Shown here: positions 17,486 to 25,895 of the stretch, one piece after another | How the letters are laid out: each line of letters begins with the position of its first letter | Numbering within the stretch: position 1 is the first letter of the stretch | Origin: Acidobacteriota bacterium | GTDB lineage: Bacteria; Acidobacteriota; Terriglobia; Acidiferrales; UBA7541 | Reading direction: 5' to 3' | Assembly: GCA_023481105.1 (NCBI GenBank) | Contig: JAMCWK010000052.1 | Span: 2,229 to 57,577, forward strand | DNA length: 55,349 nucleotides | Program-made: the position numbers and the translations under genes | Notes under the pieces: generated by a model | What the model saw: only the letters and a program-made list of their open reading frames with translations | Database searches by the model: none | Told to the model about the DNA's origin: nothing

Positions 17486-18790
17486 TTAAATCTCATCCCA
17501 GCCGCGGCGCGTAAGCACCGCAGCCAGGACTGCAAAATTAGCGGCGTTGGCAGGTACATGAAAGTTGAAATCCAGCCAGCCGTGAATTAACAAACCCATG
17601 CATCCCGCAGCCATCCCCATCAAGATTGCTCCCGTGGCGGTTCCGCTCGTTTCCTTGAAATTGCGCCACGCCTGCAATCCGCCCGCAAACAGAATCCACA
17701 GTCCCAGTGCCGCGCCCACCGCGCCCGTTTCCGCCAGGAATTGCAGCCAGTCGTTGTGTGCATGTGTCCAGATTTTGTCGGAAGCAAACGGCCGCGCCGC
17801 GGGGAATAGACTCTCAAACGTTTCCAGCCCCGAGCCAATCGCCCAATGCTGTTGGAACAGCGTCCACGTTCCTTTCCACGCCCCGATGCGGTGTGCCGTC
17901 GCTTCTTCTTGCAGCGTGGTGTTGACCCGAAAAGTTTCTTCAAACCGCCGCAGCGCCTGCCCCTGGTCCAATGCCCACACGCCGCCGCCGACAACGACCA
18001 GCGCGATGGCCACGGCGGCCAGCGCCTTGCGTCCGCCGTGCTGCGCGGATGCCGCCAGTGCCAGCACCACGATTTCCACCACCAGGGCGATCGTTCCGCC
18101 GCGCGACCCCGAGAGCAGCACCGAGCTGCCCATCACCAGCGCTACGATGCACCACATCCACCGCCGCGCCAGCGTATTTTCTGGACGCAGCGCCAACCCG
18201 ATCGCCAGCGGCGTCCACAGCTCCATCAATCCCGCGAAGTGGTTGCGGTTCACGTAGGGCCCGAAGACCCATCCTCCGTGTGTCGGCTCGATCAGCCAGT
18301 ATATTTTTCCGTTCGCCGTCAAGTATTGCGCAATCGCCAGCACGGCGATCAGGAATCCCGCGATTCCCAGCGATTCCGCCAGGCGCTTTAATCTTCGTGG
18401 CGTATCGAAGCATTCTGCCGCCACCAGCGCCAGCGCGCCGTAACCCACCCAGCGCAGCCATTCCAGTTGCGTTGCGTCCCGAGCCACGCTGAGTCCCGCT
18501 GCCCAGTGCACTGTGGTGAACAGCAGCAGCAGCGCCGCCGGCGGCGCGATCGCCGGAAGATTCAGCGGCAGCTCTTCCTTGCGCACGCCCTCGAAGATCC
18601 AGATCAGCAGCAGCACCCACGCCGCGGCAATCAGCGCCACGCTGGCCACCGTGGTCGTCGCTCCAAACGCCAGCGGCGCTGCCACCAGCACTGAAATTGT
18701 GCCCGCGCGCAAAAAAACTTTTGTCCCCGAGCGCGCGTGCGCCCGGCTCTGCTCCGCTGCCACGGCCGCGCCGTTGATGGCTACGCTCAC
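17486..18790 (-). CDS. O-antigen ligase / polymerase family membrane protein (Wzy_C)
   Basis: About 434 residues with 10-12 predicted membrane spans. The large periplasmic loop contains HAHNDWLQFLAETGAVG, the conserved His-containing motif of O-antigen ligases and related polymerases. FGPYVNRNHFAGLMELW is also family-typical. It joins or polymerises glycan in the periplasm. I chose the GTG at 18790 because GTGA overlaps the TGA of the upstream TPR gene by four bases; an earlier start at 18859 would overlap it by 73. Whether it acts as ligase (WaaL) or polymerase (Wzy) cannot be told from sequence. Confidence 0.9.
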   Translation of the reverse strand: MSVAINGAAVAAEQSRAHARSGTKVFLRAGTISVLVAAPLAFGATTTVASVALIAAAWVLLLIWIFEGVRKEELPLNLPAIAPPAALLLLFTTVHWAAGLSVARDATQLEWLRWVGYGALALVAAECFDTPRRLKRLAESLGIAGFLIAVLAIAQYLTANGKIYWLIEPTHGGWVFGPYVNRNHFAGLMELWTPLAIGLALRPENTLARRWMWCIVALVMGSSVLLSGSRGGTIALVVEIVVLALAASAQHGGRKALAAVAIALVVVGGGVWALDQGQALRRFEETFRVNTTLQEEATAHRIGAWKGTWTLFQQHWAIGSGLETFESLFPAARPFASDKIWTHAHNDWLQFLAETGAVGAALGLWILFAGGLQAWRNFKETSGTATGAILMGMAAGCMGLLIHGWLDFNFHVPANAANFAVLAAVLTRRGWDEI

Positions 18791-20091
18791 CGTTGCTCTC
18801 CCGGCAGGCTCGCCATGCGTCCCGGCCCCAGCAGCTTCCAGTCCAGCGGCGATAGGCACACCTGTCCGCTCGACGGCGGCTCTTTCAACGACGGTGCTGG
18901 CCGCACCAGCGACAATCGCACCAGCTTCGTTTCCGGGCCCGTCTCAAACTGCAGCAGCACTTCCTTCCACGGGTTCGTGCCCAGCAGCGGCTCGGTTGCC
19001 GGCGCGACGCTGCGTCCCGGCGCCAGCTCCTGCACTTGCAGCCGCGCCCCGCTGCTGGAGATGAGTTTTTCCGAGCGCATGGACGCCCGCAATTCGTAGT
19101 GATGCCCGGGTTGCACCACGGCGTAGTGGTACACGCCCGCATAATCCTCGCGCGCGTCCTGCGAAAACTGCACGCACAACGACTGCTGTCCGCCCCGCGG
19201 CCCGCCCGTTTCCACCCACACCCAGGCATCCGCGCTCGGCTGCACCCGCCAATCGAATCCGAAATTCAGCAGCGGGTAATGGAAATCGGCGTTGTAGAAC
19301 GGCTGCTTCAGCGCTTCCGGATCCACGGGTATCCATCCGTTGCGCGCCGCATCCGACCACGCCTGCAGCGCCAGTTCCGTTCGCCCCCGCGAGAGCATCC
19401 AGTCCACGAACATTCGCACGTGCCCTTCCGGAATTGGCTGCCCCAGTTCCACCTCGCGCTTCCAGAATTTTTCCACGGAATCCAGCCGGTCCTCGCGCCG
19501 GAACGCTTCCAGCACGCTGCCGTACGCGCGCGCATCCCTGGGCACCACGTCGTCCAGCAGCACGTTTCCGCTCGTCACGCGCAGCAGCAGCGGCACTGCG
19601 CGCGCCGTGTACTCTGGCGCCATGCGCAGCAGATCGCGCGCCAGTCCGATGGCCCGTTCGTTCTGTTCCCGCCGCAGCCAGTAATTCAATTCGTGCCACA
19701 GGATCCCCGGCGTGCGCGGCTCCGCGCGGCGCGCCCGTTCAATCGCCCGGGCTGCGCCCGCGAAGTCTCCGGATAATTCCATGTCCAGCGCCAGGTCAAT
19801 CGTGTACTTCGCATTGCGCGGATCGAGCGCCGCCGCCCGTTCCAGTTCTTTCCTGGCGCGCGTCGCATCGTTTGCGGGCGCGTAGAGCAGCACGCGCCCC
19901 AGCCGGTTGTGCAATTCTGCGTTGTCGGGTTGCAGCGCGATGGCCTGCTCGAGCGATTCCGGTGTGCCCTGGCGGGAAAGTGATTCCGCGCGGTATTGGC
20001 TCCACAGAGAAACGCTCAGGAGAACGCTGGCGATGAGAGCCAGCAGGAGGGCGGTCAGCTTTCGAGGCAACGTGTCCAGCGCCAATACCAT
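18787..20091 (-). CDS. Membrane-anchored TPR protein of the polysaccharide locus
   Basis: The protein has 434 residues. One N-terminal membrane segment (LTALLLALIASVLLSVSLW, about residues 12-30) is followed by TPR-like helices from about 45 to 260, including ALQPDNAELHNRLGRVLL and AALDPRNAKYTIDLAL. The C-terminal 170 residues are beta-rich, with aromatic stretches such as GFDWRVQPSADAWVWV and resemblance to a carbohydrate-binding-like fold. It is probably a periplasmic partner of the polymerase/ligase, with which it is translationally coupled. The C-terminal fold assignment is tentative. Confidence 0.82.
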   Translation of the reverse strand: MVLALDTLPRKLTALLLALIASVLLSVSLWSQYRAESLSRQGTPESLEQAIALQPDNAELHNRLGRVLLYAPANDATRARKELERAAALDPRNAKYTIDLALDMELSGDFAGAARAIERARRAEPRTPGILWHELNYWLRREQNERAIGLARDLLRMAPEYTARAVPLLLRVTSGNVLLDDVVPRDARAYGSVLEAFRREDRLDSVEKFWKREVELGQPIPEGHVRMFVDWMLSRGRTELALQAWSDAARNGWIPVDPEALKQPFYNADFHYPLLNFGFDWRVQPSADAWVWVETGGPRGGQQSLCVQFSQDAREDYAGVYHYAVVQPGHHYELRASMRSEKLISSSGARLQVQELAPGRSVAPATEPLLGTNPWKEVLLQFETGPETKLVRLSLVRPAPSLKEPPSSGQVCLSPLDWKLLGPGRMASLPGEQR

Positions 20092-20187
20092 GAGTCCTGT
20101 CGGCGTGCTCTCCCGTACGGCGGGACGCTCGGAATGCCGCCGTCCCCATCCCGCGGGACACGCGGCTGCCGGAGGTCGGCGGAGCCG

Positions 20188-22479
20188 CTACGCGCCGATT
20201 TTTTTCTCTCCGCGTTTCGGCTTTTCTTCCGGCTCGTGGCCGTAGCCATAGCCTTCCAGCATGTGTCGGTAGTAGTCCCCGTAGTAGTACGTGTAATAAT
20301 ACTGATAATCCGCCGAGCGGATGTCCACGTTGTTCAGCACCACGCCCAGCATCCGCGCGTTCACTCCCGCCAGCAGCTTGTGCGCCTGCCGCAACGATTC
20401 TCGCGTGGTCACTCCGCCGTGGATCACCAGCATCACGCCGTCGGCGTGCGCCGCCAGAATCATGCTGTCGGCCACGGTAATCGTTGGCGGGGAATCCATG
20501 ACGATGAAGTCGAATTGCCGCCGCAGTTCGGAAAACAATCCCACCATCGGCTCGCTGGAGAGCAGCTCCGCCGGATTCGGCGGTGTGGGCCCCGACGAAA
20601 TCACGAACAAATTCGGGATGTGCGGCACGGGCCGCGGCAAATCGTCAATCCCCACCACGCCGGCCAGGAACGAGCTCAGCCCCACTTCGTTGGAGATGCC
20701 GAAGGAGCGATGCACGCGCGGCCGCCGCAGGTCGGAATCAATCAGCACCACGCGATCGCCGCGTTGCGCCAGCGTGATGCACAGGTTCAGCGCCGTTGTG
20801 GTTTTGCCTTCGCGCGGCTGCCCGCTGGTAATCAAAATGGTTTGCGGCGGGTGCTTCGACGTGGATAGCAGAATAGATGTGCGCAGCGCGCGGTACGCTT
20901 CGCTCACGATGGAGTGCGGCTGCGATAGCGTGGCCAGTTCCTGCGCTTGCGGTTTGACGGGCGTGGCCGCGGGCAGCATGCGCGAATAGGCCGTCGTGCT
21001 GCCGATGCTGGCCACCGCGGGGATCACGCCCAGCGCCGGCAGCCCGATGAGCTGCTCCACTTCTTCCGGCACTTTCACGGAATTATCCAGGTACTCGTTG
21101 AACAGCGCCAGCACGCCGCCCAGGATCACCCCCACCACCAGGCTCAGCGCGATATTCAGCGCTTTGTTGGGCCGCACCGGCGACAGCGGCGGCCGCGCGC
21201 GGTCCACGAAGTGTATGTTGTTCGAGCGCATGCCCGCGCTCACGCCCGCTTCCTTCATGCGGTTCAGCAGCCCGTCGTAGAGTTGCTGGTTCGTTTCGTA
21301 CTCGCGCTTCAACAGGCTGTGCTGCACCAGTTTTTCGTTCAACAGGTTCGCTTCGGTCTTCTGCGCTTCCACGGCTTGCCGCAGAAGCTGCTCGCGCTTT
21401 TGCGCCACCTGGTATTCGCTCTCGATGCGGTTGGCGACCTGCTGTTTTTCCTTTTCCATCTGCGTTTTGGCGTCTTGCAGTTGCGTTTCCAGCCGCTGCA
21501 CTTTCGGATATTTCGGCCCGTAGGTGGCGCGCACGTCCGCGTACTCGTCGCTCAGTTTCTGGTAGCGCGTCTGCAAATCCTGGATGTACGTGCTGCTGGA
21601 CACCTGCGGCAGGTCGTCCAGCCGCCGCGATTTCACCAGCTGGAATTGCGATTCCTTGGCCATGCGCTCGCTTTCGGCGATGGTCAGTTCCTGGTTCAAC
21701 TGCCCCAGCTTTTGCAGCGTGACGTTCTGCCCTTCGCTCAGCGCGTAAATCTGGTGCTCTCGCTCGTAGGTCACCAGCGACTCGTGCGCTTTTTCCATCT
21801 TGCTTTTCAGCTCGCCGAGTTGACTGCTCATCCACTGCTGCGCCTGCAGCGTGGACTCGTATTTCTTGCGGAAGTTGCTTTCGATGTATAGCGCGGCGAG
21901 CTCGTTGGGCACGTCCGCGGCGGTCTTCGGGTCCGGGCTTTCGAAGCTGACATCAATCAAGCGGCTGGTGCGGATCAGTTGCACCTTGAGCTGCCCGCGG
22001 AAGAGGCCGATGAGCATCACTTCCTCGGCCGGTGAGAACGGCGCGTTGTATCCCGCGCCCTGCGGCCGTACCGCAAACTGCGGCTTCTCGTAGAGCCGCA
22101 GCGAGCGGATGGTCTGCATGGCCAGCTCGTCGCTCTGCAGGATGCGCACCTGCGTCTGCAAGAATTCTTCATCGCTGGGCAAAATTGAAAACAGCGCCTG
22201 CAGCGTGGAGAGGTCCGGCATTTCGCCGCTGATTTCCAGCCGCGCCGACGACTGGTAGATGGGCTGCATCCGGTAGGACACCACGGTGACCACCAGCACC
22301 ATCACCGCCACCACCGTCAGAATAATCCAGCGGTGCTTGCGCAGGATACGCAGGTATTCGCGCAGCGGCAGTCCCGTGGACACCGGGTCCACTGACCCCG
22401 GTGGCAAGCTGCGCCAAGAGAACGGTTCCGCCACCAGGGTCACCGGGCTGCGTCGCTCGATTGCGTTCTTCGGATCCAT
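20188..22479 (-). CDS. wzc: Polysaccharide co-polymerase with tyrosine autokinase domain (Wzc-type)
   Basis: About 763 residues. The N-terminal Wzz domain has a first membrane span in RWIILTVVAVMVLVVTVVSY, a long periplasmic coiled coil (about 200-430) and a second span in ALNIALSLVVGVILGGVLAL. The C-terminal BY-kinase has Walker A in SGQPREGKTTTALN, Walker A' in VLIDSDLRRP, Walker B in FIVMDSPPT and a Tyr-rich tail (YQYYYTYYYGDYYRHML) for autophosphorylation. It controls chain length and export with Wza. The ATG at 22479 is preceded by AAGGA at proper distance, so the 25 extra upstream codons were rejected. Its own promoter-leader is a near copy of that of wza. Confidence 0.94.
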   Translation of the reverse strand: MDPKNAIERRSPVTLVAEPFSWRSLPPGSVDPVSTGLPLREYLRILRKHRWIILTVVAVMVLVVTVVSYRMQPIYQSSARLEISGEMPDLSTLQALFSILPSDEEFLQTQVRILQSDELAMQTIRSLRLYEKPQFAVRPQGAGYNAPFSPAEEVMLIGLFRGQLKVQLIRTSRLIDVSFESPDPKTAADVPNELAALYIESNFRKKYESTLQAQQWMSSQLGELKSKMEKAHESLVTYEREHQIYALSEGQNVTLQKLGQLNQELTIAESERMAKESQFQLVKSRRLDDLPQVSSSTYIQDLQTRYQKLSDEYADVRATYGPKYPKVQRLETQLQDAKTQMEKEKQQVANRIESEYQVAQKREQLLRQAVEAQKTEANLLNEKLVQHSLLKREYETNQQLYDGLLNRMKEAGVSAGMRSNNIHFVDRARPPLSPVRPNKALNIALSLVVGVILGGVLALFNEYLDNSVKVPEEVEQLIGLPALGVIPAVASIGSTTAYSRMLPAATPVKPQAQELATLSQPHSIVSEAYRALRTSILLSTSKHPPQTILITSGQPREGKTTTALNLCITLAQRGDRVVLIDSDLRRPRVHRSFGISNEVGLSSFLAGVVGIDDLPRPVPHIPNLFVISSGPTPPNPAELLSSEPMVGLFSELRRQFDFIVMDSPPTITVADSMILAAHADGVMLVIHGGVTTRESLRQAHKLLAGVNARMLGVVLNNVDIRSADYQYYYTYYYGDYYRHMLEGYGYGHEPEEKPKRGEKKIGA

Positions 22480-22585
22480 TTCAATCCTTAGGATTCCAAT
22501 TCCGTCACATGCCAGCCACACCCCAGCGCCGGCCCCGCCTCGCTGGGACACCACACACCCGCAGCTTGTTTACAGCCGTTCAAGA

Positions 22586-22680
22586 GCCTCGAGGGAAGCA
22601 CTCCGGCACACAACAACCGCCGCAGATGCTTCGAGATAACCCCGGCTGCGAGTGTAGTCAGCCGCTCAAGGAGTGTCAAG
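22586..22680 (-). promoter_or_regulatory. Promoter and hairpin leader of wzc, duplicated from/with that of wza
   Basis: On the minus strand TTGACA (22679-22674) is separated by 17 bases from TACACT (22656-22651), a good sigma70-like promoter. Downstream, GAAGCAT (22632-22626) can pair with GTGCTTC (22601-22595) over seven base pairs. The same elements in the same order lie upstream of wza at 23810-23905. The stem is conserved and the loop differs. The distance to the wzc ATG is about 165 bases. Confidence 0.72.
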
Positions 22681-22760
22681 GAAAAGGGGACGAAAAAGGC
22701 ACGTCTGCGGAAGTAGACGGGAGTCATGCGAAAAGCGCCAGGGAGGAAAACAGGAGGAGC

Positions 22761-23825
22761 TCAGAACAGGAAGATTGCGCGCAGCAGGGCCATCATGCCC
22801 ACCTGGACCGCGGCTTCGCCGCCGCGCGCCGCGGCGCGCTTGCCCAGGCTGTCGGGGACAAACACCACGTCGTTGGCCTGCACCGCCACGTCGGGGGCCT
22901 TGCGCTCCAGAATCTTTTTCAGGTTGACAGGAATTTCTTTCGTCGCCCCGCTGGCGTCTTTGCGCAGAATCACCGTGGAGTCCAGCCGCGCGGTGCGCTT
23001 GGTGTCTTCGGCCAGCGCGACCAGCCGCAGCAGCGTCATCTGCTCGGCGTCGCCGCGCAGCGTGTGACGTCCCGGCCGGTTTACCGCGCCCACCACGTAC
23101 ACCGCCCCTGCGGGCAGCGCGTTCACCGTATCCCCGCCGTAAATGGGGATGTTCGCATTGAGCAGGCCCATGCGCAGGTCTTCGATGCGCACACGGAGCA
23201 CCTGGTCCTGCGAGGACGTGCCCGCGCGCACTACTTGCACGGTCGTGCCGGCCTCATCGGTGAACCCGCCGGCCTGCGTAATCACGCGCATCAGCGACTG
23301 CGTCGCGCCCAGTTGGAAGACGCCCGGATTGCGCACCGCACCCATCACCGTCACCGGCTTGCTCACCAATTCCTTCAGTGTGATGCTGATGTTCGGCTGG
23401 TTGAGGATGCCCGCTTCCTGATACTTGCGCTTGAGGAGTTCTTCGGCCTGGTTGAGCGACAGCCCGGAAAGCTGCACGCGCTCGGCGAGATACGGCAGGC
23501 TGATGGTGCCGTCCGGGGCCACGCGCACGTCTCGGGAAAGCTCCGCGGCCTCCAGAAACACGATGCCCAGCAAATCCTGTGGACCAATCGCGTAATCCAT
23601 GCCGGGGCCTTCGACAGTCTTCGTTTCGGCGGGCTTGGCAGTGGCAGGGACTTGCGCAGGCGGATTCTGCGTTTGCGCGAGCGCCGCGCCCGGCAGGCCA
23701 AGCAGCAGCCCGCAAACCGCGGCGCAGACCAGCACCCACCTGCTGCAACGCGCCGCAGGCAACGCGGTGCGGGAGATTGCTTCCGCAAATTTCGTTTGGT
23801 CGTGCAAGCGCCTAGAGGGAAGCAC
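22761..23825 (-). CDS. wza: Polysaccharide export outer-membrane protein (Wza type, SLBB domains)
   Basis: Up to 354 residues. A signal peptide core VLVCAAVCGLLLGLPGAALA ends before QTQN. The Poly_export domain begins YAIGPQDLLGIVFLEAAEL and includes GTISLPYLAERVQLSGLS. SLBB repeats follow: PVTVMGAVRNPGVFQL and AVYVVGAVNRPGRHTL. It forms the periplasmic and outer-membrane channel for the glycan. The start is uncertain: the GTG at 23825 lies in the 3' arm of a conserved leader hairpin and lacks a strong ribosome-binding site, while TTG codons at about 23807 and 23762 are closer to the signal peptide. First gene of the locus, with its own promoter. Confidence 0.92.
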   Translation of the reverse strand: MLPSRRLHDQTKFAEAISRTALPAARCSRWVLVCAAVCGLLLGLPGAALAQTQNPPAQVPATAKPAETKTVEGPGMDYAIGPQDLLGIVFLEAAELSRDVRVAPDGTISLPYLAERVQLSGLSLNQAEELLKRKYQEAGILNQPNISITLKELVSKPVTVMGAVRNPGVFQLGATQSLMRVITQAGGFTDEAGTTVQVVRAGTSSQDQVLRVRIEDLRMGLLNANIPIYGGDTVNALPAGAVYVVGAVNRPGRHTLRGDAEQMTLLRLVALAEDTKRTARLDSTVILRKDASGATKEIPVNLKKILERKAPDVAVQANDVVFVPDSLGKRAAARGGEAAVQVGMMALLRAIFLF

Positions 23826-23905
23826 CGCGATACTCAGCCTTCACCGCAGATGCTTCGATACTACCCCGCATCGAGTGTAGTCACGTGCTCTAGGAGTGTC
23901 AAGGA
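23810..23905 (-). promoter_or_regulatory. Promoter and hairpin leader of wza
   Basis: On the minus strand TTGACA (23902-23897), 17 bases, then TACACT (23879-23874). GAAGCAT (23856-23850) and GTGCTTC (23825-23819) can form a seven-pair stem that would include the proposed GTG start codon. The block aligns with 22586-22680 upstream of wzc, including the shared TCGAAGCATCTGCGG and GCTTCCCTC segments. Confidence 0.75.
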
Positions 23906-24015
23906 ATTCGCCGCGAAAGACACAATAGCCAGGAAGAATCTTCGTCCGCGCATCTCGCCGATTTTTGATGACTAAGCCGAAACTTCGAGCCCCGAGACTC
24001 TGCCTCGGGTCCGGC

Positions 24016-24411
24016 TCACCTGCGGTCCTGATGGAACAGGTGCTCCAGCTTTTCATGCAGCCCGCGCACGGCGCCGAACAACCCTTCCAGGCCGGGCGTT
24101 TCGAAGCTGACTTCGGTGCTGTCCAAATCCAGTGAGAGGTCGTGCGCAAGTTGCGTGCCACGGCGCACGCGTTCCATGGCCAGCATGGGCATGACGCTGT
24201 AGGGATCATGGTGGCCTTTGCGCAACGCAATGAATTGCTCCACCGCCCAGGCCGTGGTGCGGATGAAGTCCACGGCATCGCGGAATTCGCGCAGCACGCG
24301 CGCGTCAATGTCGCCGGTGCGCATAAGCGGCTCCAGCGCTTTCAGTTCGGCCGCCATTGCCTCCAGCCGCTGCGTAACATTGTCCGGGGCCCCCGTATCT
24401 CCTGCGCTCAT
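24016..24411 (-). CDS. Conserved hypothetical helical protein
   Basis: The protein has 131 residues and starts MSAGDTGAPDNVTQRLEAM, with GAGGAGG just upstream of the ATG at 24411, a strong ribosome-binding site. It is predicted to be almost entirely helical (MAAELKALEPLM, FRDAVDFIRTTAWAVEQFI, FGAVRGLHEKLEHLF) and has no signal peptide or membrane segment. I do not recognise a family. It lies between the start of the polysaccharide locus and a periplasmic TPR gene on the same strand. A terminator hairpin separates it from that upstream gene, so it is probably transcribed on its own. Confidence 0.75.
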   Translation of the reverse strand: MSAGDTGAPDNVTQRLEAMAAELKALEPLMRTGDIDARVLREFRDAVDFIRTTAWAVEQFIALRKGHHDPYSVMPMLAMERVRRGTQLAHDLSLDLDSTEVSFETPGLEGLFGAVRGLHEKLEHLFHQDRR

Positions 24412-24524
24412 GTGCTCCTCCTCGAGAGGTTGGTTCCCGGTCTCTACATGCGGCACGCCTGCCTTGATTCTACTCTGATTCCGTTCCGTTACTGCTTTGA
24501 CAGTTTTGCGGGCGTTATAAGCAG

Positions 24525-24563
24525 TCGCAAAAAGCAAAGAGGCGGGCTGTACAGCCCGCCTCT
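24525..24563 (-). terminator. Rho-independent terminator after the CarboxypepD/TPR gene
   Basis: A perfect 26-base palindrome at 24538-24563 (arms AGAGGCGGGCTG and CAGCCCGCCTCT around TA) is followed on the minus strand by TTGCTTTTTGC. It begins 24 bases after the stop codon of the gene at 24588-25757. Confidence 0.85.
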
Positions 24564-24587
24564 CGCCACTCGCTGTCTGCAACCTGG

Positions 24588-25757
24588 CTACTTTTTCTTC
24601 TTCTTGGTGGTGATCTTCGTCTGGATGCCGGGTGCGATGGACTCCAGCATGGCCAATCCGTCTTTGGCTTCCTGTGCGTACCGGCCGCTGGGAGCGAGCT
24701 CCAGGTATTTCTGATAGGCCTCCGCGGTCCCCGGCTGGATGATGATCTTGGTCAGCGTGCCCTCCGTCTTGTATTCCATGGCGGCGACCAGCGCGCGCGC
24801 CAGCCAGAACCAGTAGTCGGGGCTGTTGGGGTTGACCGCCGTGGCCTTCCGGAACGGCTCCACGGACTCCTTCATCTTCGCCGCGTTTTGCAGGGTGATG
24901 CCGACATTGGCGTAGCAACTCGCCGTGGCCTGCCCGGATTCCGCGGCGCTCGCAGCCGCGGCCGATGGCAGCGTGGAGGCCTTGTCGCACGTGGCCATGG
25001 CCTCGGTGACCTTGCCGGCCTTGGCCTGCGCCGTGCCCATCCCCAGATAGTAGTTGGTCATCTCCGGCTTGAGTTCGATGGCTTTGGAGAATGCAGCGAC
25101 CGCGTCATCATAACGCCCGGCGACTTCATACGCCTGGCCCAGGTTGCTCATCACGATGTGCAGATTGGCGTCGTTCGGCGGAGCCGATTGCTGCGCCGCT
25201 TCCAGTTCCGTAATCGCCGTGGTAGATGCCTGCGTCAGCTTTTCAGTGAGCGGCCCGCGATCGGCCACCGGCGTCCTCTGCAGTTCATTGCGCGTAGCAA
25301 TGGCTTGGTCCAGCGATGTCCGCCCGGCATCAAAGTGCGCCTTCATGCCTTGGAACTTGGTGCGCTCTTCTTCCTGCTTTTTGCGCGCCGCGGCCTCTTC
25401 CTCGCTCATCTTGGCGACCAAGTCCTTGAAGTTGATCACCACGCGCTCCGTCCCGCTCAGGGACACCTGAATCTTGCGCTCGTGGGCCACGGTGCCCTTC
25501 ACCTTCACGGTGAGGCTCCAAATGCCAATGCGCATCCCGTTCATCACAAACTGCCCGTTCTTGTCCGTCTTGGTTTCCAGCGTCTGCCCGGAGTCGTCGT
25601 GCTTGAGGATGATGGCGGCGTCGGGAAAGGGCTTGCCTTGCAAGTCACGCACTTCGCCTTCCACGACCGCAAACTGCGCCGCCACCGGGCCCGCCAGCAA
25701 GAACGCGCACACGGCGAGCGGCAGCATCCTCGCCATTAATTTCACTAGAATTCTCAT
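24588..25757 (-). CDS. Periplasmic protein with carboxypeptidase-regulatory-like domain and TPR repeats
   Basis: The protein has 389 residues from the ATG at 25757, with AAGGAGGAAG upstream, a near-ideal ribosome-binding site. A signal peptide (MLPLAVCAFLLAGPVAAQ) is followed by a CarboxypepD_reg-like beta domain (VVEGEVRDLQGKPFPDAAI, about 32-110), then a charged helix rich in E/K/R (SEEEAAARKKQEEERTK). TPR units span about 190-370 (NLGQAYEVAGRYDDAVAAF, AIELKPEMTNYYLGMG). The end is KITTKKKKK. It is probably an envelope scaffold. It has its own likely promoter and a clear terminator. Confidence 0.88.
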   Translation of the reverse strand: MRILVKLMARMLPLAVCAFLLAGPVAAQFAVVEGEVRDLQGKPFPDAAIILKHDDSGQTLETKTDKNGQFVMNGMRIGIWSLTVKVKGTVAHERKIQVSLSGTERVVINFKDLVAKMSEEEAAARKKQEEERTKFQGMKAHFDAGRTSLDQAIATRNELQRTPVADRGPLTEKLTQASTTAITELEAAQQSAPPNDANLHIVMSNLGQAYEVAGRYDDAVAAFSKAIELKPEMTNYYLGMGTAQAKAGKVTEAMATCDKASTLPSAAAASAAESGQATASCYANVGITLQNAAKMKESVEPFRKATAVNPNSPDYWFWLARALVAAMEYKTEGTLTKIIIQPGTAEAYQKYLELAPSGRYAQEAKDGLAMLESIAPGIQTKITTKKKKK

Positions 25758-25820
25758 AATGATGACTTCCTCCTTATTATTGCGCCGGCAGCGGGCGCTC
25801 GCCGGCCTTGCACACTCCTT

Positions 25821-25848
25821 ATTATCGCGCATCCGCCCCGCGGAGCAA
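25821..25848 (-). promoter_or_regulatory. Possible promoter of the CarboxypepD/TPR gene
   Basis: On the minus strand TTGCTC (25848-25843), 16 bases, then GATAAT (25826-25821). The -10 region and the ribosome-binding site of the gene share the direct repeat GC(G/A)ATAATAAGGAG, with a GCCGGC hairpin between the two copies. Support is moderate because the -35 element matches the consensus only partly. Confidence 0.45.
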
Positions 25849-25871
25849 GTGCCGCGTACTCTTTGCGCACA

Positions 25872-25895
25872 TGTAGCGGCGCGCTTTAGCGCGGC
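25872..25895. repeat. TGTAG-type palindrome supplying the queC stop codon
   Basis: The element reads TGTAGCGGC then GCGCTTTAGCGC. Read on the minus strand, the TAA in GCGCTAAAGCGC is the stop codon of queC, so the repeat forms the end of that gene. Confidence 0.85.

Noticed and set aside
22488-22727. A 79-codon frame in the leader of wzc
   Set aside because: It crosses the -10 box and hairpin, and its similarity to the wza N-terminus (LPSR.L) is explained by duplication of the leader. No independent coding evidence was found.
22401-23975. A 524-codon plus-strand frame across the wza region
   Set aside because: It is antisense to a clear Wza protein and to its promoter. Composition is typical of a GC-rich shadow frame.
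24412-24990. Upstream extension of the frame containing the small helical protein (24016-24411)
   Set aside because: The extension overlaps the TPR gene and a perfect terminator palindrome. The ATG at 24411 has a strong ribosome-binding site.
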